From the NCBI GenBank assembly GCA_023512835.1, contig CM042085.1, forward strand, positions 36,224,324 through 36,288,323: a stretch of 64,000 nt of DNA, written 5' to 3'. Below are positions 19,926-32,087 of the stretch, one piece after another. Position numbers and translations under genes: made by a program. The DNA is from Taxillus chinensis. Taxonomy: Eukaryota > Streptophyta > Magnoliopsida > Santalales > Loranthaceae. How positions within the stretch are numbered: the stretch's first letter is position 1; the number at the start of each line of letters is the position of its first letter. Below the pieces are notes generated by a model. It saw only the letters and a list, made by a program, of their open reading frames with translations, was not told the origin of the DNA and searched no databases.

Positions 19926-20873
19926 TCATTCTTCAAAGGCCTGAGAAACTGATGTTTTGAGGATGCCAGAGGAAATCAGTTTCTCAATGACCTTGCTGGC
20001 CAGAAGATCTACTTCTTCAGCCGTCAGAGAACGCGAGTGAGACGCAGCTGGTACTGGAATAGCCATTGGGATATTGGCTGCGAACTCCTCACTCACCTGA
20101 GTGGCCACCTGATGAATGACATGTACAGATGGTGTGGCCATCTTAGTCCCTTCCACCATCTGTACATGTCACGAACCGGTTGTTGTGGTATGCGAGCTGG
20201 GGCTCGTACAGAGCTGGCTGTGTCTCCTGCACGACTTCTTGCACCTGACTCAGTCCTCCTCATTGACTTGATCTCCAGCCGACCATCCTCATAAATACTT
20301 TTGAATATGTATTTGGTCGGCAGTGGCACTGAGGGCCTATTGCGGAATACGTCAGGGTGCAGAAACCTAAGGACTTTGGTGAGAAGAAGTCCAAAGTGTC
20401 CCTTTTTGCTTTTGATCAAGGAGTGTATCTGTGTTCCCCAGTCTACTCGTTTTCCCTATAGAACACTGCACATGATCTTCATCTGCTCATGACTTGCAGA
20501 GTCATGAGCTGTCTTCTTGCACAGTAGGCACTGTCTAGTGACTATAAGAGTCGCCAGTGCCTGACCGGAAAAACCCATCTTCAGGGCTCCCTGACCTTGC
20601 TTTCCGGGGTTGGAGAACCCAAGGAAAGACTTACACTCATCTCTGGAAAAACTGGGAAGAGAATCAAAAGTACCTTTTGGGAGTGGAAGTGCATCTCGGA
20701 TTGTTTCGGCAGAGATACGAATCTCCACTCCGTGTACAGCTCCCATAAGGTCGTCTCCAGAGAGTACCATGGTCTCGTAAAATTCCACGACATCTTCTAT
20801 CAGCAAGTCTTGCATCCCTGAGCAGACGGATGCAATACCGGTTTTATTGAGGCGATTTTGGAATTCGTCCAGC
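19926..20873 (-). pseudogene. N-terminal 'plant transposon protein'-like region of the Ulp1-like gene
   Basis: Contains VVEFYETMV, then LMGAVHGVEIRISAETIRDALPLP, then VDWGTQIHSLI. The same pattern occurs in Athila C (LQEFYASV, LIGVVQGVYVRITPEIIRHCLNLP, VDWATTIF at 40680-41050). This resembles the 'putative plant transposon protein' domain (Pfam Transposase_32), known from plant repeats and not a proven transposase. One in-frame TAG (20456-20458) and a frameshift within a 17-bp inverted repeat (20118-20170) break it. The first ~35 codons are on the other side of Athila B at 32088-32190. Ten residues apparently preceding it here are read-through from the Athila LTR. Confidence 0.72.
20118..20170. 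repeat. Perfect 17-bp inverted repeat inside the gene
   Basis: Arms 20118-20134 and 20154-20170 are exact reverse complements, with a 19-base spacer. The reading frame of the gene changes across this hairpin, so the second arm is best seen as a locally templated inverted duplication that caused the frameshift. Confidence 0.9.
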
Positions 20874-22392
20874 TGACGAACGGGGTTTCCGTAAGCGAAA
20901 CCCAAGTGAGGGTTAAGCTACTGTCGTTTAAATCCCTTCTCAAAATATTAATTCCCTTAACTAATGCTAAATAGAATAGCGACAAGAAAGGGGTCGATCC
21001 CATAGAGATTACCAAGTTATCTGGCTTTAACTCAAATCACCAAATTAATCTTGCTTAAAACAATGTCTTGGCAAAAACGAAATCTTTTTTTAACTAAAGA
21101 TCTAATTTTTATTTGGTTTTCTGAATAAACAAAGAAAGCAAATTGATTTTTAGGATTAAGATTCAAGGATTAAAGGCATCTAGGGTCACAATTTCACCTC
21201 CCTATGTTATCTCTACTGGTTCATGGTATTAGGGTTGTCTGATTGAAAACATGCTAAACATAAGCCAAGGACAACAAATGGTCATTGAGGTCCTTTTAAG
21301 AGTTGTATGCCAGAATGGTCATCTAAACACACAGACATGCAAAGCCAATAAATCATACTTGCAAAAGGATAATGATCACACCAATTACAAATAAGTTATG
21401 AATCTCAATCCGCCCCAGACTAGGGCTAAGAATACCAAGGTGTACATCCAAAGATAGAAATTAAGAACAGATTCATAAAACATGCAAAACTCAATCATCC
21501 AAACCCAATATTCATAAACACAGCAAAGCAACAAGGGGGCTACATTGCTCCCCTAGATTATAAGAACTACTCACGCATGATTACAAGCAAAACCATAGTA
21601 GTAAAGCTAAACATCTTCTTCTAATCCACGCGCGCAACAAGGCTTCAAATCCAGGCTCCAAAATCCGCAACGGCTGCTGCGACGGCTGCGATGGCTGCTC
21701 TCCTAGGTCAAGGAGCAACCTCCAAGTCGTGAAGCCTCTCTCTCTCTCTCTAAAAACGTGTAGGGGGGTCTAGGATGTCTAGCAGGGGGCGTGGAGGCTT
21801 AATTTATAGAGGTTGGATGGGCCTTGAGGTGTGTACGCTAGCCCATTTATCAAAACGGCATAGTTTTGATAAGTGACACTTCAAACTTTAAAATCTCTAT
21901 CTTCCATCCACAATTTGGACATGGGCCTTCAGAAACAAATGATCAGCATGGAAAAACGATAGGATCGGTCCAAAAATATCTCTGCACGTCAATTTGCACG
22001 TGATATGGTGAATTCTCATGCAGCTCTAAATCAGCTCAAACTTCTCCCCAAGCTTCCTTGCATCCTGTAGAGGCCTGAGAAGCAAAAATATGCTTGCCCG
22101 TGAAATGGGTGAATTCACGTGCAGCTCCAAATGCTCTGCAATTTCTGTGGTAGGTAGAGGACATCATTCTAAGAAACTTTTGTTCTTGCACGCCAATTGT
22201 TTGAGGCCATTTACTATGTCAAAAATGAGCTCCAAAATCTGCCAAAACAGCTTAAAAACGCATGTATTTGCAAATAGCATCTTGCTAGGGGTTAGAGCAA
22301 ATATATATGATATATGAAGCAATAAGTCTCTAATCATGCTCTTAAACATCCTAAATAAACACTAGAATAACGGTATAAAATGCATGTTATCA
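20874..22392 (-). repeat. Athila B 3' LTR
   Basis: 1519 bp. On the minus strand it starts TGATAACATGC at 22392 and ends CCCGTTCGTCA. It contains the ACGT palindrome at 21849-21870 (form CAAAACTATGCCGTTTTG on the minus strand), TATAAATT at 21808-21801, a GA tract at about 21736-21752 and G-box-type GCACGTGAATTC dyads near 22090-22125. Confidence 0.93.
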
Positions 22393-23939
22393 AATACACC
22401 ACACTTGAACCACTGCTTGTCCTCAAGCAAAAACATACAAGCATGCAAAAATAAAATAAACACACAGTCAAAAGGAAGAAAAATAAAATAACAGTCAAGG
22501 AGAATCATGGTTTCCTAAGCATGCAACTCTATCTTGATGAAATGAGAATTTAAGCATCAAAATGAGTCATAGCTTAGTTCATTCATGTCCATATCCCTAG
22601 TCCAACAACCATGCAATATCACCACTTAAATTTCATATATGAGCAGGCAATCCATGATAAAATAGCATCTAGTTTCCCTTTAAGTTCTTACCAAGGATAA
22701 GCAGCCTCACTCAAATATAGTAATTCTCAAGCCCAATACCTATCAATGAACAATGGATGGAAAACTCTATCTCTACACTCGCCATCAGCTATTGATTAAG
22801 TACTTGCCAAGCAATCATGAGAGTTCCCTATTGTGCTCATCAAAGAAAACACACCCTCTATTCTACTTTATTTGAACTCACACGCTAGACTAAACTCAAT
22901 AAACTCACACTCTATTCTAATAACTGATGAAACAAAACCATGAGCTAAAGAATTGAGCTCAACACTCTCAAAACAAAACACAATTCAGCCAATGTGGCTT
23001 CTCAAATAAATAATCACACATAAACATCAAGCCATTGTGGCTTTTATTCTGAATCTTTCTTTCTTTTTTTTTTCTTTTTTTTTTAGTAATAACCTTACAA
23101 GGTTGCATTTTATGCTCTCCCTTGATGGATTATTCACTCTTTTTTTTTACTCACATAACACATAAATAAGACTGATTTTTCTAATGCATACCCCTTGCCA
23201 TTTTGCTACATAAGGAGAGACAAAAATTCATTGATGTCTCACATCCCATTTTCCAATTAAGTGATGGCTTTTTCACATTCTATATCATAGCCTTTTCCAA
23301 TAATATCTCAAAATAAAGAAAAGGATGCAAAGACAGTCACAGTGACTTAGAGGTCTTGCATCCTAACTAAACACCAAACACTGAGCACTAATAAGTAATC
23401 ACATGCTTACTTTACTCCTACCATTAAATAACCAATGTTGAATGCAAGAAGAGTAGCAATTATTACCCATACCCTAAAATGGCACTCAAAGGCTAAAAGA
23501 AGCTGTTCTCATTTTTTATTTCTTTTTCACTCAACTTTAAGGGTTACTTAGGTCTATCATAGCATTTCATGCTCAGCTAATATTCAAAACTCAGCTCCAA
23601 AAACATGGTGATATCATTCAAAAGATAAAGACATGATTAAACCAATTCAGAGCACATTTTAACTACTTTAACACCCTTATCACAACATGATACTAATGTG
23701 GCATAAAAATTAAATTTTAAGCCAAAATTGCATACTTAATATCCATGCCTCCACAAGCAAATCATTCAAGCAAACAACTCCAACAATCATGCAACTAAAA
23801 ACAGTTTTTTTTTAGAAAATTATAAATAAAACATGCAATCACAACATAAAAGACAAGCAAGTGGCTCAAGTCACTCCCCATACACCACACTTAAAATATG
23901 CTATGTCCTCATGGCATAAAATAGGGAGTAGGAAAATAC
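22393..23939 (-). other. Athila B long 3' UTR
   Basis: No coding sequence. Inverse-orientation counterpart of 42824-44388 in copy C and 53305-54772 in copy D, so a conserved ~1.5-kb untranslated region of this Athila group. It includes a T-rich run (23061-23083) and ends with the CAAGTGTGGTGTATT segment just before the LTR. Confidence 0.8.
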
Positions 23940-24157
23940 TTACCTCTCAGTTGGCAAGCTATAATAGTAGATGACATTGGCCACCATTCGTCGCACCTGA
24001 GCCACAAAGTCAACCGACGTCTCGCCGCGCACTTCCCAAGTTTCCTTCCCTTGCAAAATAGCCATCATGTAGTAGCAAGCAAAGATCCCACAGCTGAATT
24101 GGTCAGGCTGCTGAGGGATTTCCATTTCGTTGAGGTGAATAAGAGGGAGCTTATCTA
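23940..24157 (-). pseudogene. Athila B remnant of third ORF (C48-like tail)
   Basis: About 61 codons, starting within EIPQQPDQFSCGIFACYYMM and ending YYYSLPTER with TAG or TGA near 23940. It keeps the Gln and Cys (24090-24092) of a C48-type active site and is nearly identical to 42640-42823 of copy C. Upstream the sequence jumps at about 24157 to spacer DNA that in copy C lies near 40394, so about 2.2 kb holding the rest of the ORF is deleted. Confidence 0.82.
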
Positions 24158-24940
24158 ATACTCAGATTTGGAGTGATTTTGGTGTGGAAGCCTTTGAAGA
24201 TGGCCTCTCTTTATATAGCGTGCAGAAGGAAAGATGCTCCAATTGGCGTGATACACGTGCCCCTAAATTTTCAGAGTGTTCTGACCAAAATAGCCCTTGC
24301 ACGTGAATTGGTTGAATTGGCGTGCAGGTCAGAATCGTCCCAAACTTTGGTGGTGGGTCCCCCTTGAGTTGGCAAGCAATAGTCCCTTCTGCACATGAAT
24401 TGTATGAAGCTTCTAGGAGGGCTAAAATCGATAGTTTGCATTTTTGAGCCACCATATGACAGCTAGCAATTCGCGTGCAAGAGTAAACGTGATTCACATG
24501 GTCTTCATCTACCATTCCAGAAAGTTACAGCTCAAAAGGAGGTGCACATGAATTGGACAATTCACGTGCAAATTCACGTTCAGGCCCAAACTGGCCCAAA
24601 TTTCTCCACTTTGTTGCTTGTGCATTATGGACCATCTTTAAGTCTGGCACGTGAATTGTTTGAGCCCATCTTCAAGCACTTTTGGGCTTCACTTGCTCCT
24701 TGCTCCTTGACTTTGACTTTAAAAATAATTCCACAAGTTCAGGACCCAATAATTTGCTAATCCTGCAAATGGTTAGTTAAGAAAGGAACAAAGTCTCTTG
24801 CACAATGGTTAGCTTGCAAACAAATTTATTGAATAAGATAAATAAAAGAAAATAACATAAAATAAAACATAGCAATAAACATTGGGTTGCCTCCCAACTA
24901 GCGCTTTATTTAAAGTCTGTAGCTAGACTTTCAATTATGA
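24158..24940 (-). other. Athila B post-integrase spacer with GCACG dyads
   Basis: No gene. Equivalent to 39622-40393 in copy C. It has numerous GCACGTGAATT, AATTGGCGTGC and AATTCACGTGC half-sites, for example at 24300-24330 and 24541-24580, alternating the two base variants of the dyad. Confidence 0.75.
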
Positions 24941-26052
24941 TCATGCAATAGTGAAAGAGAGGGAATCAACTATCTCCCTCTGAGTTGAATCAAAGTATGG
25001 TTTCAGTCTGTTACCATTCACCCAAAATTTCTTGCCATCTACAGCTTGGAGCTCAAAGCTCCCATATGGCTTCTTATCAACTATCACAAAAGGTCCCATC
25101 CACTTGGACCTTAATTTGCCAGGAAATAACCTCAACCTTGTGTTAAATAGAAGAGATTTCTGCCCTAAGGTTAAAGGTTCATTGTTGAGTTGCCTATCAT
25201 GCCATTTCTTAGTTCTTTCTTTGTAAAATTTAGCACTATCATAGGCATCCAGCCTAAGCTCATCTAACCCAATTAATTGAGTCATCCTAAGCTCCTTGAT
25301 CTCTTGTGGGTTAAAATTTAACTTCTTCAAGGCCCAATGAGCCTTGTTTTCTAGTTCCACGGGCAAGTGACATGCCTTACCATACAGAATACGGTAAGGT
25401 GACATCCCAATGGGAGTTTTGTAAGCTGTCCTATACGCCCATAAGGCTTCATCAAGCCTTTGAGACCAATCTTTCCTATTGGCTCCAACAATTTTCTCTA
25501 AAATGGCCTTAATCTCTCGGTTGGACACTTCTGCTTGTCCATTAGCTTGTGGGTGGTAAGCTAAAGACTTCCTATGAGTGACACCATACTTGTTCAATAA
25601 TTTGTCAAACAATTTGTTGTAGAAATGACTACCCTCGTCACTGATTATAGCCCTTGGTGTCCCAAAACGGCTAAAGATGTTCCTAGTAAGGAAGTGAGTC
25701 ACAACCCTAGCATCATTCACTCTAGTAGAATAGCTTCTACCCACTTAGACACATAATCCACAGCAAGCAAAATGTATGAATACCCATCAGAATTGGGGAA
25801 TGGCCCCATGAAGTCAATGCCCCAAATGTCAAAAATTTCAACTGGAAGGATTCTAGTTAAGGGCATCTCATTTTTCCTAGATAGACCACCTACCCTTTTA
25901 CATCTATCACACTTTTTGATGTAGACATAGGTGTCTTTCACCATGTGAGGCCAATAAAAGCCACACTGCATGATCTTAGCCACAGTTCTTTGCACCCCAA
26001 AGTGGCCCCCATAATGTGATGCATGACAATGATGTATTATGTCATCTACCTC
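24941..26052 (-). pseudogene. pol: Athila B integrase
   Basis: Minus strand. HHCC finger ([12 protein letters not shown] partly split by TAG near 26053, CDRCKRVGG), then the DDE core [42 protein letters not shown], and the C-terminal region ending DSLSFTIA at 24941. A frameshift near 25717-25744 lies between the first Asp block and the second. Otherwise long open stretches remain. Confidence 0.92.
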
Positions 26053-28167
26053 CTACTCAAGGACACACTTTCTAATGATTTGGTCAGAACACCTCCTATA
26101 AAGAATTGGGTCTTCCCAAATGAATTTCTTAGCATCCATTACCAATTTCTTTCTCTGGTGGTAGTCTAACTGCTTGGGTATGAACCTAGTGGCTAAATAA
26201 TTTGCTATGTCTGCAAACCAAGGAAGATGATGCACCTCAAACAACTTCTCATCAGGAAAGTCATCTACAATGGGTAGAGACTTAGGTGCATTCTCCACAC
26301 GGGAGAGGTGATCAGCCACAGAATTTAGGGCTCCCTTTGTGTCTCTAATTTCAAGGTCAAATTCCTGTAAGAGGAGAACCCATCTAATCAAGCGTGGCTT
26401 AGCTTCTTTTTTAGCAAACAAATATTTCAATGCAGCATGATCAGTATAAAAAATGACTTTAGACCCAAAAAGGTAGGGTCTAAACTTGTTGCAGCCATAA
26501 ACCACGGCTAGCAACTCTTTCTCAGTGGTGGTATAGTTCTGTTGAGCATCATCTAAGGTGTTACTAGCATAGTAAATGACCCGAAACACCTTTTCTCGCC
26601 TTTGCCCTAAGACTACCCCCACAGCATAATCACTCGCATCACATATTAGCTCAAAAGGCTGAGCCCAGTTAGGTGAGACTATAACAGGTGCAGTGACTAA
26701 CTTACCCTTGAGGATGTTGAAAGCTTCTAAGCAATCTGCATTAAACTCAAAGCTTGTGTCTTTTTCTAACAACCTACTCATGGGTTTTGCAATTTTTGAG
26801 AAGTCCTTAATGAATCTCCTATAAAAGCCAGCATGGCCAAGGAAACTTCTCACTCCTTTTTCATTGGTTAGAGGTGGCAGAGTCTCAATAGTGGAGATTT
26901 TTGCCTTGTCTACCTCCAAACCATGTGCAGACACCTTGTGCCCTAGAACTATCCCCTCAATTACCATGAAATGGCACTTCTCCCAATTTAGGACTAGTTC
27001 CTTCTCCTCACATCTCTCTAAGACCACATCTAGATTTTTCAAGCACTGTTGGTAAGAGGAACCAAACACAGAGAAGTCATCCATGAAGATCTCCATGATG
27101 TCCTCAACCAAACCCTGAAAAATGCCCATCATACACCTTTGAAAGGTGGCAGGGGCATTACAAAGCCCAAATGGCATTCTCCTAAATACAAAAATGCCAA
27201 AAGGGCACGTGAAGGTGGTCTTTTCTTGGTCCTCGGGCTTAACCATGATCTGATTATACCCGGAATAGCCATCTAAAAAGCAGTAGTGACTATAGCCAGC
27301 TAACCTATCCAACATTTGATCAATGAAAGGAAGAGGAAAATGATCCTTCCTAGTAGCCTTGTTCAGCTTTCTATAGTCAACACACACTCTCCACCCCGTC
27401 ACAGTGTGAGATGGGATCAATTCATTTTTCTCATTTTTAATCACGGTCATACCCCCTTTCTTGGGCACAACATGCAATTGACTGACCCACTCACTATCGG
27501 AGATAGCATAAATGATACCCGTATTTTTCCATTTTAAAATTTCTTTTCTAACAACTTCTTTCATGGCAGGGTTTAATCTTCTTTGTCTTTCAGCAGTGGG
27601 TTTAAAATCATCATTCATCAAAATTTTATGCATGCAAATCCCTGGACTAATACCCCTAGTGTCTTCAATGTTCCATCCTAGGGCCTTTTTGTGTTTCCTA
27701 AGGACTTCTAGAAATTGAGTGCACTCCACATCATTCAAATTAGAAGCAACAATGACAGGGAATTGATTTGTAGAGTCTAGAAATTCGTACCTTAGGTGTC
27801 CAGGCAGCTCCTTCAGTTCTGGAGCTGGAGGCACATCATCTTCTTTCTCCTCCTCAGCTTGCTCCAGAGAGTTTGTAGTTTGCTCATCTTCCTCAGCTGT
27901 CAAGTACATCTCTTCATCTTGTTGAGCTTCTATAAGCTGAAGGGCTCCATTATTGGTGGTGGTAATTTCTTTTGCCAAGTAGTCTTCCACCAATTCCTCA
28001 AGGTCTTCAACCCAAAGGCAGTCCTCCTCCTCTTGGCCTTGCAAAGCCTTCCCCATGTGGAAGACTAAGGTCTCCTCATTAATTCTCAAAGTTAGCTGCC
28101 CTTGAGCAACATCAATCAATGCACAACCCGTTCTGAGAAACGGTCTTCCATCAATGAACTCCTCCAT
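26053..28167 (-). pseudogene. pol: Athila B pol: protease end, RT, RNase H
   Basis: A 704-codon open stretch, the longest in the window. It starts in the protease tail ([13 protein letters not shown]) and continues through a Glu-rich linker ([19 protein letters not shown]) that copy A lacks. RT follows with [44 protein letters not shown] and [10 protein letters not shown], then RNase H ([43 protein letters not shown]) and the connection. It ends at TAG where copies A and C read GAG. The protease is entered by a frameshift from 28151-28747. Confidence 0.95.
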
Positions 28168-28747
28168 CTTCTTCCATCTCCAAAACTACAAAGTCCGCTA
28201 GAAATATGAAAGAGCCCACTTTGACTAACACGTCTTCAATTATCCCTTCAGGCCTTCCAGTAGACCGGTTAGCAAACTGCAATGATATGGAAGTGGGCTT
28301 CATGCCCTTAAGCCCAAGCTGCTTGTACAAAGCAAAGGAAATCAAATTGATGCTGGCCCCTAAATCACATAAGGCCTGCTGCTGCGGTGCATTGCCAATC
28401 ACACAAGGGAGATTAAAACTGCCCGGATCTTTATGCTTGATGGGCAAACTCTGTTGAACAACACTGCTCACCTCGTTAGTGATTGCCACCGTCTCATGAT
28501 CCCCATATTTCCTCTTCTTCGTCACAAAATCTTTGATGTATTTTCTGTACCTAGGCATCTGCTCCAAGATTTCCACAAATGGAATGTTAATTTCAAGCCT
28601 CTTGAACAAACTCAGAAAACGCTCATGCTCTTCTTTAACCCTCTGGTTCCTCAGCCTCTGAGGAAATGGCATAGTAGGCTTGAGCTCTTGCCTCTGTTCT
28701 TCAGCTATTCTGTCTTGACTCAGCTGCTGGTCCTTCTTTTCTTGCAC
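28151..28747 (-). pseudogene. pol: Athila B gag end and aspartic protease
   Basis: Minus strand. Lys/Glu-rich gag tail, FPQRLRNQRVKEEHERFL, the conserved RYRKYIKDFVTKKRKYGDHE block, then protease CDLGASINLISFALYKQLGL (DLGA active site near 28360) and [17 protein letters not shown] frameshift at about 28160 separates it from the RT frame. Confidence 0.9.
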
Positions 28748-30347
28748 TCTTTCTTCAGCTTTATCTGATTTTCCTTAGTCATCAACTTCCAAGGGTCTGC
28801 TCTGTTCTTCTGGATCTGCTTTCTTCTTAGGCTCTTCAGCTTCTTTCAGTGCCTTCCCGCTTCTTAGAGTAATAGCCTTGCAGCTCTCCTTGGGGTTCAC
28901 CTCAGTATCACTTGGAAAAGATTTAGCTGAGACTCCTTGATTTACATTCTGGGCCAAACTCACAAGCAGCTTTTCTATATTCTTCATTGAAGATTCTATG
29001 GTGACTACCCTTTCCTCCAAATTATCCTCTCTTTTGGTTGACTCATCCACATTCTGATATACCCTTCCTCTTTCTTTGTTGACGCCGAGGTCAGTTTCCC
29101 TTGAATCCTGGAGGTGGGTGTAAATAATTATCCGTAGCATACGGATTCTGCTTCATCCCTGGGGGCACATATTTGTACTGAAATGAGGTATCTCCCCCTT
29201 GGTTCTGATTTTTCTGAAATGGCTGAGATTGCTGCTGGTTCTGGTTGTACCCTTGTTGTTGATGTTGAGGATAAAATTGCTGCTTCTGGTACAAGCCCTC
29301 TCCTCCAACATAATTTGATTCTTCAGCTCCACTCCAGCCCTGCTCAGCTACTGGTAAAACTTGTTGTGATCCTTCAACTTTAAGAGCCAATACTTCCATG
29401 CCTTTCACTAAAGCTTGAATCTGTGCTTGCATATCATTGGAAGAATTATCAACTGAAGCTATCTTCTCCCTTGGCTTTGAAGTACGCACATTAGACCACT
29501 GCCAATCAGCTAATGACAGCCTCTCCATGAGCTCTGCTGCTGCGTCAGGCTCTAGATTCATCAGGCATCCTCCAGCAGCTGCATTCACCTTGTCTTGTGA
29601 GTGGGACTGAAGACCTTTGTAGAAAGATTCAATTTGAATCCACTGGGGTCTTCCATGATCAGGGCATCTTCTCACTAAGTCTTTGAAACGCTCCCAAGCT
29701 TCATGAAGAGTCTCCATCTCATCTTGCCTGAATCTGCTAATCTCCCCTCGAGATGGATCACCTTGGAAGGAGGGAAGTACTTTGACATGAACTTGGTCTG
29801 CATCTCCTCCCAAGTGTTGATTGAACCTGTTTGGCAGATCGTTGAACTAGCCAAGAGCTCTATCCCTTAAAGAGAAAGGGAAAAGCCTTAGCTTTATTGC
29901 CTCCTCCGATACATTGTTGATCTTTATGGTGTCGCACATCTGGTAGAACCTCATCAAATGCTGGTGTGGATCATCCACGGCTGTTCCTCCAAACGCGTTG
30001 TTGCTCACCATGTTGATCAATGCCGTCTTCAGCTCGAAGCTATTTGCTTGGACTCTTGTCTGCCGAATCCCAGAATAATGGTCTGACATCATCGGTCTCG
30101 TATAGTCTAAGAAGGTTCTGGGCATAAACCTATTACCCTCTTCTTCTGGATATTGGCCATTGTAATTGGCCCCTCCTTACGGTGCACCACCATTAGGCCT
30201 TAAATCTGCCATCAATTCACCTACTGAATGCTCTAAGCCTTGCAGTGCTTCTTCAGCCTCACGTGCTGCTTCCTTAGCTGCTCTACGCCGAGCTCTGAAT
30301 AATCTTTTAGGTTCCCGATTAAATGGTATAAACTCCTGTCTTGGCAT
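28748..30347 (-). pseudogene. gag: Athila B gag
   Basis: Starts MPRQEFIPFN at 30347. It has the RRAAKEAAREAEEALQGLEH region, a TAA near 30178, RTFLDYTRPMMSDHYSGI, DDPHQHLMRFYQMCDTIK, then ETLHEAWERFKDLVRRCPDHG, a Gln/Asn-rich stretch (YNQNQQQSQPFQKNQNQ), VPPGMKQNPYATDNYLHPPP, and the tail with VNPKESCKAITLRSGKAL. Stops or shifts at about 30178, 29847, 29091 and 28775 divide it. Same architecture as copies A and C; no zinc knuckle seen. Confidence 0.9.
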
Positions 30348-30548
30348 GCACAACTAGGAATTCCTCAAATACTTGGTGTATGTTCCTGTAAAACAACAAG
30401 AACACACCCAGCAGCTCCGAACAAAAGAAAATAAATAAATAAAAACTCAAAGAAAAATAACAGAAAATAAAAGACAAAATAAAACACCAAGATCAGAATT
30501 CAAACAATTTCACTCAATGTTGATTTCTAAAGCTAGTCAACCGTTGAA

Positions 30549-30566
30549 TCCCCGGCAACGGCGCCA
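30549..30566 (-). other. Primer-binding site, tRNA-Asp type (Athila B)
   Basis: On the minus strand TGGCGCCGTTGCCGGGGA, three bases after the 5' LTR end. Identical to the sites in copies A and C. Confidence 0.93.
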
Positions 30567-30569
30567 ATT

Positions 30570-32087
30570 TGACGAACGGGGTTTTCGTAAGCGAAACCCA
30601 AGTGAGGGTTAAGCTACTGTCGTTTAAATCCCTTCTGAAAATATTAATTCCCTTAACTAATGCTAAATAGAATAGCGACAAGAAAGGGGTCGATCCCACA
30701 GAGATTACCAAGTTATCTGGCTTTAACTCAAATCACCAAATTAATCTTGCTTAAAACAATGTCTTGGCAAAAACGAAATCTTTTTTTAACTAAAGATCTA
30801 ATTTTTATTTGGTTTTCTGAATAAACAAAGAAAGCAAATTGATTTTTAGGATTAAGATTCAAGGATTAAAGGCATCTAGGGTCACAATTTCACCTCCCTA
30901 TGTTATCTCTACTGGTTCATGGTATTAGGGTTGTCGATTGAAAACATGCTAAACATAAGCCAAGGACAACAAATGGTCATTGAGGTCCTTTTAAAAGTTG
31001 TATGCCAGAATGGTCATCTAAACACACAGACATGCAAAGCCAATAAATCATACTTGCAAAAGGATAATGATCACACCAATTACAAATAAGTTATGAATCT
31101 CAATCCGCCCCAGACTAGGGCTAAGAATACCAAGGTGTACATCCAAAGATAGAAATTAAGAATAGATTCATAAAACATGCAAAACTCAATCATCCAAACC
31201 CAATATTCATAAACACAGCAAAGCAACAAGGGGGCTACATAGCTCCCCTAGATTATAAGAACTACTCACGCATGATTACAAGCAAAACCATAGCAGTAAA
31301 GCTAAACATCTTCTTCTAATCCACGAGCGCAACAAGGCTTCAAATCCAGGCTCCAAAATCCGCGACGGCTGCTGCGACAGCTGCGACGGCTGCTCTCCTA
31401 GGTCAAGGAGCAACCTCCAAGTCGTGAAGCCTCTCTCTCTCTCTCTAAAAACGTGTAGGGGGGTCTAGGATGTCTAGCAAGGGGCGTGGAGGCTTAATTT
31501 ATAGAGGTTGGATGGGCCTTGAGGTGTGTACCCTAGCCCATTTATCAAAACGGCGTAGTTTTGATAAGTGACACTTCAAACTTTAAAATCTCTATCTTCC
31601 ATCCACAATTTGGACATGGGCCTTCAGAAACAAATGATCAGCATAGAAAAATGATAGGATCGGTCCAAAAATATCTCTGCACGTCAATTAGCAAGTGATA
31701 TGGTGAATTCTCGTGCAGCTCCAAATCAGCTCAAACTTCTCCCCAAGCTTCCTTGCATCCTGTAGAGGCCTGAGAAGCAAAAATATGCTTGCACGTGAAA
31801 TGGGTGAATTCACGTGCAGCTCCAAATGCTCTGCAATTTCTGTGGTAGGTAGAGGACATCATTCTAAGCAACTTTTGTTCTTGCACGCCAATTGTTTGAG
31901 GCCATCTACTATGTCAAAAGTGAGCTCCAAAATCTGCCAAAACAGCTTAAAAACGCATGTATTTGCAAATAGCATCTTCCTAGGGGTTAGAGCAAATATA
32001 TATGATATATGAAGCAACAAGTCTCTAATCATGCTCTTAAACATCCTAAATAAACACTAGAATAACGGCATAAAATGCACGTTATCA
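30570..32087 (-). repeat. Athila B 5' LTR
   Basis: 1518 bp, minus strand from TGATAACGTGC at 32087 to CCCGTTCGTCA at 30570. ACGT palindrome at 31544-31565, TATAAATT box at 31503-31496, GA tract at about 31433-31447. It differs from the 3' LTR at roughly 30 positions by eye, many being transitions. Confidence 0.93.

Larger units (their letters stand above)
20874..32087 (-). mobile_element. Athila-type retrotransposon, copy B
   Basis: 11,214 bp, minus strand, TG...CA ends, flanked by a perfect 5-bp target duplication CCAGC (20869-20873 and 32088-32092). Two near-identical LTRs (1519 and 1518 bp, about 30 differences by eye, roughly 2%), tRNA-Asp PBS, gag, protease, RT, RNase H, integrase, then only the tail of the third ORF. 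It interrupts the Ulp1-like gene early in its coding sequence. It is the best preserved Athila here but has nonsense and frameshift lesions in gag and integrase. Confidence 0.95.
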
